From SIG607 sp045537575 (lineage in GTDB: Bacteria; Bacillota; Clostridia; Oscillospirales; Acutalibacteraceae), in the NCBI GenBank assembly GCA_045537575.1, contig JAZSPU010000022.1, positions 1 through 34,964 of the forward strand: a stretch of DNA of 34,964 bases, written 5' to 3'. A model generated the notes under the pieces. That model was not told where the DNA came from and searched no databases. It worked only from the letters and a program-made list of their open reading frames with translations. The translations under genes were made by a program, and so were the position numbers. Each line of letters opens with the position of its first letter. Within the stretch, counting starts at the first letter, position 1. This document shows, one piece after another, positions 30,798 to 34,964 of the stretch.

Positions 30798-31682
30798 ATG
30801 AAATTTGCTAATCTTCATTTACATACTATTTATTCCGACGGTGCCCAGACGCCCGACCAACTCTTTGCTAAAGCAAAGGAACAAGGCTACGGCGCTCTAG
30901 CCATTACCGACCACAACACCGTTACCGGTTGGGATGATTTTAAAAACACCTCCGAAAAATACAATATGGATTATATTTTGGGTATGGAAGCCAACGGCAT
31001 ATACGCAAACGGCAATTTCCACTTTACTTGCTTTGACTTTGACATTACCGACAATAAAGTAGCCAAATATCTTAAATACCACCACGATATTATGCAGGTT
31101 AATGCAAAGGCTAAGTTTGATTCTTTAATAAAAAATAAGCTTATTCCCGAAATAACCTGGCAAAACGTAATGGATGACTGCGGCGGTAACGTCTGGATGT
31201 GCAACGAACAGATTTTTTACTCTCTCGTCAAGCGTACAGATATGACTCAGGCAGATTATCGTAAGTTCTTTTTAACCTTCCGCGCCGCTCCCGTAGAAAA
31301 AACCGCTGAAATAGTTTATGACTCTGCTGAGGACGTTATTAAAATGATAAGAAACGCCGGCGGTGTTATCGGTCTTGCCCATCCCCACTGCATAACAAAA
31401 TATCTTGACGAACTTTATAAAATCGGTATAAATGCAGTTGAATACGACCACCCCGACATTGATGAAAAGGATATTCAAGCCGTTTTAGATTTTGCTAAGG
31501 ATAAAAAGATTTATTTATGCGGCGGTACTGACCACACTGGTATGCTTTCTAACTTTCCTCTTGAAAGAGAAATCGACCCTGAGGACAGAGACCCCGGCTT
31601 CCTTGTTCCCCTTTCTACAGACGTGCGAAACGGCGTTACAAAAGAAGAATTTTATAATCTTAAAAACAGAATATACGGATAA
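30798..31682 (+). CDS. PHP-domain metal-dependent phosphoesterase
   Basis: 294 residues from the ATG at 30798 with GAGGT 7 nt upstream; a GTG at 30789 overlaps the ribosome site and is rejected. The PHP metal motifs are NLHLHTIYSDG (residues 5-15), ALAITDHNTVTGWDDF, GLAHPHC and GGTDHTGM. Members hydrolyse phosphate esters such as 3',5'-nucleoside bisphosphates, histidinol phosphate or small oligonucleotides. It is the last gene of the SCIFF-maturase-decarboxylase unit and is followed by a terminator. The substrate is unknown. Confidence 0.88.
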   Translation: MKFANLHLHTIYSDGAQTPDQLFAKAKEQGYGALAITDHNTVTGWDDFKNTSEKYNMDYILGMEANGIYANGNFHFTCFDFDITDNKVAKYLKYHHDIMQVNAKAKFDSLIKNKLIPEITWQNVMDDCGGNVWMCNEQIFYSLVKRTDMTQADYRKFFLTFRAAPVEKTAEIVYDSAEDVIKMIRNAGGVIGLAHPHCITKYLDELYKIGINAVEYDHPDIDEKDIQAVLDFAKDKKIYLCGGTDHTGMLSNFPLEREIDPEDRDPGFLVPLSTDVRNGVTKEEFYNLKNRIYG

Positions 31683-31683
31683 A

Positions 31684-31709
31684 AAAATGGACTCGAAAGA
31701 GTCCATTTT
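31684..31709 (+). terminator. Terminator of the SCIFF operon
   Basis: An 11-bp perfect stem, AAAATGGACTC-GAAA-GAGTCCATTTT. Confidence 0.85.
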
Positions 31710-31805
31710 ATATAGGGAAAATACAGTTTAATAATCAATGTGGAAAATTTTTAACCATAATAGCGACAAATTTCCACTAAAATTACAGAATTCTTACCAA
31801 ATCTC

Positions 31806-31834
31806 TTGAAAAAGAATATTATTTTATGTATAAT
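31806..31834 (+). promoter_or_regulatory. Promoter of the second AraC gene
   Basis: TTGAAA (31806-31811), 17 bp, TATAAT (31829-31834), 30 bp before the start codon. Confidence 0.65.
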
Positions 31835-31864
31835 AAAATCAAGAAAAACAAGGAGATAAAGTAA

Positions 31865-32803
31865 ATGAGTTTTGAATTTTTAGCAGGCGACCCCAGAATA
31901 AGAATTTGCCTTCCTCTTTATATTTCTACCTACTGCTCCGATTTTCCTCAGCACAAAACCGAATATCCTACCGGTGCGCCCAACCACCATTTTATACTTA
32001 CCCTCTTTGGAGAAGGAGTATTTACAATTAACGGTAAAAGCAGGGTTTTAAGCAAAGGCGAGCTCCTGTTTTTCCGAAAGGGTATCCCCTGCTCCTATAC
32101 CCCCATCACAGAGGAATGGCGAACCTGCTTTATAAGTTTTAACGGAAACAGCGCCGACAAGTTACTGGAATATTACGGTTTTAGGGAGGCAAATTTGTTT
32201 GACGACGAATTTCTTTCAGAATTACTTATTAATATCTGCAACAGCGCCGATAAAAGTATAAACGAAGAAAAACTCTCGGAACTTCTTTACAATTTCATCA
32301 ACGAAACAGGCAGTTCTATTTTAGATATTTTCAGACCTAAGCCGTTAGTGAAAGCATTAAGATATATAAAGAATAATTATACTCGTTCAAGTCTTACGAT
32401 AAACGAAATAGTAGAAATTTCCGGAACTTCAACTACAAAGCTTTTTAAAATGTTTAAACAAATGGAAAACATTTCTCCCGCTCAATATCTTATAAGCCTT
32501 AGAATGAACCATGCCAAAGACCTTTTGCTTTCTACTCTACATACGGTAAGCGATATTGCGAAAATAGTCGGATATGAATCTGCCAACTATTTTTCTTCCG
32601 CCTTTACTCATCACGTAGGTTTGTCACCTCTCTCTTACAGAAAAAAATATTTCGGAAAAACTTTAGATGAAGTCAACAATGAACTGCGAAAAGGCCCCAG
32701 TGATGAGGAATTATTAAAAATTATAAATCAATGCAGCTCTTATGAAGAAATCGAAAAATATATAAAAGAAAAATACAATATGAATATGAATGATACTTTA
32801 TGA
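31865..32803 (+). CDS. AraC-family transcriptional regulator
   Basis: 312 residues. The N-terminal sensor (about 30-100: HHFILTLFGEGVFTINGKSRVLSKGELLFFRKGIPCSYTP) is a cupin-type sugar-sensing fold. The HTH pair spans about 155-255 with LTINEIVEISGTSTTKLFKMFKQMENISPAQYLISLRMNHAKDLL and the signature VGYESANYFSSAFTHHVGLSPLSYRKKY. About 50 further residues (DEVNNELRKGPSDEELLKIINQCSSYEEIEKYIKEKYN) extend past the usual end. No obvious target adjoins it: it is a single-gene unit convergent with isocitrate dehydrogenase. GGAG precedes the ATG. Confidence 0.88.
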   Translation: MSFEFLAGDPRIRICLPLYISTYCSDFPQHKTEYPTGAPNHHFILTLFGEGVFTINGKSRVLSKGELLFFRKGIPCSYTPITEEWRTCFISFNGNSADKLLEYYGFREANLFDDEFLSELLINICNSADKSINEEKLSELLYNFINETGSSILDIFRPKPLVKALRYIKNNYTRSSLTINEIVEISGTSTTKLFKMFKQMENISPAQYLISLRMNHAKDLLLSTLHTVSDIAKIVGYESANYFSSAFTHHVGLSPLSYRKKYFGKTLDEVNNELRKGPSDEELLKIINQCSSYEEIEKYIKEKYNMNMNDTL

Positions 32804-32834
32804 AATAAGCGGAGTCTTGCGACTCCGCTTATTT
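32803..32834. terminator. Bidirectional terminator
   Basis: A 14-bp perfect stem (32803-32816 with 32821-32834, loop TTGC) separates the convergent AraC and isocitrate dehydrogenase genes. Confidence 0.88.
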
Positions 32835-34043
32835 TTACATATTATCGAAGGTTTCTTTAATAGCTAATAAGAATTCCTTACTGTTTACGCCCTTCTTATT
32901 TTCAACGGTAGAAAGAGCTAAAAGATCCTTTGTCATAATACCGTTTTCAATGGTCTTAATGGTTGCTTCTTCCATCTTGTCTGCCCAAGATACCAGCGCG
33001 TCAATGCCGTCAAGACTACCTCTCTTACGCATAGCGCCTGTCCAAGCAAATATGGTTGCAACAGGGTTGGTGCTTGTTTCCTCGCCTGCTCTGTACTTGT
33101 AGTAATGACGGGTTACAGTACCGTGAGCTGCTTCATACTCATATTTTCCGTCGGGTGAAACAAGAACACTGGTCATCATAGCAAGACTTCCGAAAGCGGT
33201 AGCGAGCATATCGCTCATAACGTCGCCGTCATAATTCTTACAAGCCCAGATATATCCGCCCTTACTTCTTATTACACGGGCAACTGCATCATCAATAAGG
33301 GTATAGAAATATTCAATTCCTGCTTTTTCGAACTTTTCTTTATATTCTGCTTCATAAATCTCAGCAAAAATATCCTTAAAGCGATGGTCATAGGTTTTGG
33401 AAATTGTATCCTTGCTTGAGAACCATAAATCCTGATTTTTATCAAGAGCATATTCAAAGCAGGAACGAGCAAAGCTTTCAATGGATGCATCAATATTATG
33501 AAGTCCCTGAACTATACCGTCGCTGTTTTTAAAGGTAAGTATGGTCTGTCTTCTTTCATTTCCCTGTTCATCTTTAATAACAAGCTCGGCAGTTTCGCCC
33601 TTATTAACCTTAAACTCTACGTTTTTATATACGTCGCCGTAAGCATGACGGGCAATAATAATAGGCTTTTCCCAATTTGATACAACGGGTTTTATGCCCT
33701 TTACAATAACAGGCTCTCTGAAAACAGTACCGTCAAGAATAGCACGAACAGTACCGTTAGGACTCTTCCACATTTCCTTAAGATTATACTCTTCAACACG
33801 CTGAGCGTTAGGAGTAATGGTAGCACACTTTACGCCTACACCGTATTTTTTAATAGCCTCGGCAGCATCTACTGTTACCTTATCGTTGGTTTCATCTCTG
33901 TAAGGAAGACCTAAATCGTAGTATTCACTCTTAAGGTCAATGTAAGGAAGAATAAGAATATCCTTTATCCATTCCCATAAAACTCTTGTCATTTCGTCGC
34001 CGTCAAGCTCAACTATCGGCGTTTTCATCTCTATTTTTTGCAT
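32835..34043 (-). CDS. icd: NADP-dependent isocitrate dehydrogenase
   Basis: 402 residues from the ATG at 34043, which has GGAGG 7 nt upstream; the in-frame extension to 34091 is not translated in relatives and contains the ribosome site. MKTPIVELDGDEMTRVLWEWIKD, CATITPNAQRVEEY, KSPNGTVRAILDGTVFREPI-like, SKGGYIWACKNYDGDVMSDMLA and AAHGTVTRHY identify the homodimeric eukaryote-like (type II) IDH, not the E. coli type. It oxidises isocitrate to 2-oxoglutarate with NADP+, supplying glutamate carbon in an anaerobe. It is monocistronic, and no citrate synthase or aconitase gene is in the window. Confidence 0.94.
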   Translation of the reverse strand: MQKIEMKTPIVELDGDEMTRVLWEWIKDILILPYIDLKSEYYDLGLPYRDETNDKVTVDAAEAIKKYGVGVKCATITPNAQRVEEYNLKEMWKSPNGTVRAILDGTVFREPVIVKGIKPVVSNWEKPIIIARHAYGDVYKNVEFKVNKGETAELVIKDEQGNERRQTILTFKNSDGIVQGLHNIDASIESFARSCFEYALDKNQDLWFSSKDTISKTYDHRFKDIFAEIYEAEYKEKFEKAGIEYFYTLIDDAVARVIRSKGGYIWACKNYDGDVMSDMLATAFGSLAMMTSVLVSPDGKYEYEAAHGTVTRHYYKYRAGEETSTNPVATIFAWTGAMRKRGSLDGIDALVSWADKMEEATIKTIENGIMTKDLLALSTVENKKGVNSKEFLLAIKETFDNM

Positions 34044-34120
34044 TATATTTCCTCCTTGGACTTTTTTAACCATAATATTATACCATATCAATCACAAAAA
34101 ATAAAGACTTTTTTATATCT

Positions 34121-34964
34121 TTACGCTAAAATCCAACCCTTATCGGTTGCAATTTTCTTTTCCTCTTCGGTAAGCTTTGCAAGATTGGTTGCGCCTAAAG
34201 TGAGTGTTTTTGCGGATGTAACTTCTTTTGCGGTGGTGATTACTAAATCAAAAGTATCACCAGATATATGCTTCATTTGAAAGGTTTTAATATTGTTTAC
34301 ATCATCTTCACTAATTTCAATGCCATAAACAATCATAGTTCCCTCACCCAAACCTTCTAAAAAGCAATTAACTGTCAATGTCGTACCGCTAAGAGAAGCA
34401 CTCGACACATTCCATACAAAACCTCTTGGGTCAGTATTTAAACCGTTGCAATTATATTCATAACTACCATCAGGATAAGTTAAAGTTTTTCTCTCTGCAA
34501 AATCCTTCAAAGCATTTATAATACTCATAAGGCTCTTATGGGTTAACTTTGTCGAAGCACTTAAATTCAAGCCATTTTCGGTTATCACGCCTTCAAAGGT
34601 TACATTTTCCAATTCGGTACATTGTGTAAAAGTACCATTAAATTCGCCGCTCGTACCAGTTTTTAAAATAATTTTATCAATAGTCTTAAGTCTCTTACAA
34701 TAAGCAAAAGTATTGTCTAGAGGTTTTGTATTAGTAGAACCGCTAACATCAATTACACCTACCCTTTTAAACATTGAATTGTTAAAAAGATATTGTGTAT
34801 TTATTGCTTGTGAAAAATCAATAGTTATACCTAAATTTTCAAGATATTCTACTAAATCTATTTCCATTAAATTTGTTCTAAAAATCATATAAGCATTTGT
34901 CGGTTTCATATCATATTTAGGTTTGAAAGTTTCGGCAGTCCACCCTTCACCAGCAAAGGCGTTA
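34121..34964 (-). CDS. LRR-like surface or phage-fibre-type protein, N-terminus beyond window
   Basis: The last ~280 residues of a protein. The frame is open to the window edge, reading ...AFAGEGWTAETFKPKYDMKPTNAYMIFRTN, so the ATG at 34909 is probably internal. Middle parts contain BspA-like units (NTFAYCKRLKTIDKIILKTG, GTFTQCTELENVTFEGVI). A 'SMSIINALKDFAERKTLTY'-like region (actual LMSIINALKDFAERKTL) and the end LTLGATNLAKLTEEEKKIATDKGWILA are typical of LRR-bearing tail or adhesin proteins found in Firmicute prophages and surface loci. No other phage gene is in the window, so either reading is open. No clear terminator follows before icd. Confidence 0.7.
   Translation of the reverse strand, partial: NAFAGEGWTAETFKPKYDMKPTNAYMIFRTNLMEIDLVEYLENLGITIDFSQAINTQYLFNNSMFKRVGVIDVSGSTNTKPLDNTFAYCKRLKTIDKIILKTGTSGEFNGTFTQCTELENVTFEGVITENGLNLSASTKLTHKSLMSIINALKDFAERKTLTYPDGSYEYNCNGLNTDPRGFVWNVSSASLSGTTLTVNCFLEGLGEGTMIVYGIEISEDDVNNIKTFQMKHISGDTFDLVITTAKEVTSAKTLTLGATNLAKLTEEEKKIATDKGWILA

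Noticed and set aside
34121..34964. Evidence of a prophage at the right end
   Set aside because: Only one LRR/tail-like fragment is visible and no integrase, capsid or lysis gene is in the window, so a prophage cannot be claimed.

Overview
The window looks like a chromosomal segment of a low-GC anaerobic Firmicute of the class Clostridia, probably a gut or rumen Oscillospirales-type organism. The evidence is AT-rich DNA, strong GGAGG ribosome sites, TTGACA-17-TATAAT promoters, intrinsic terminators after nearly every unit, a SCIFF peptide with its radical-SAM maturase (a near-universal Clostridia marker), a TAXI-type TRAP transporter, a GH29 fucosidase and BspA-type leucine-rich-repeat surface proteins. 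No species can be named from the sequence alone.

Layout. 0-2.4 kb (minus): an AraC regulator followed by a membrane-anchored LRR surface protein. 2.5-6.2 kb (plus): fructose-6-phosphate-aldolase-type transaldolase, IMP dehydrogenase and a cytoplasmic alpha-L-fucosidase, each with its own signals. 6.3-8.3 kb (plus): rsmD-coaD-coiled-coil protein operon, then a small lipoprotein. 8.3-11.5 kb (minus): a LacI-like sensor/LuxR-type HTH regulator and a DUF5107-TPR protein. 11.6-12.3 kb: a membrane protein. 12.3-15.3 kb (minus): TRAP-TAXI binding protein and fused permease. 15.4-18.5 kb: EamA exporter, ornithine-cyclodeaminase-family enzyme and a divergent RpiR regulator. 18.5-21.4 kb: a D-malate/tartrate-dehydrogenase-like enzyme translationally coupled to an MBL hydrolase, with a divergent LysR regulator that appears to start at AUA.

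21.4-24.3 kb is an accessory island next to two tRNA genes. It holds a SAM methyltransferase and a GNAT acetyltransferase, two large arrays of short hairpins joined by TATATCATCA/TGATGATATA linkers, and three copies of a box centred on GTTCGAAC. The acetyltransferase has a leader-peptide attenuator of the kind used by antibiotic-inducible resistance genes.

24.7-31.7 kb (plus): an amino-sugar operon opened by an unusual XRE-HTH/phosphohexosamine-mutase fusion, then a left-handed beta-helix protein and NagB. The SCIFF precursor and its maturase follow, then a PLP decarboxylase and a PHP-domain protein. 31.8-34.9 kb: an AraC regulator, NADP isocitrate dehydrogenase and the C-terminal part of a second LRR-like protein cut by the window edge.

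The features most worth follow-up are the hairpin-array/box cassettes, the attenuated acetyltransferase, the HTH-mutase fusion and the AUA-start LysR gene.
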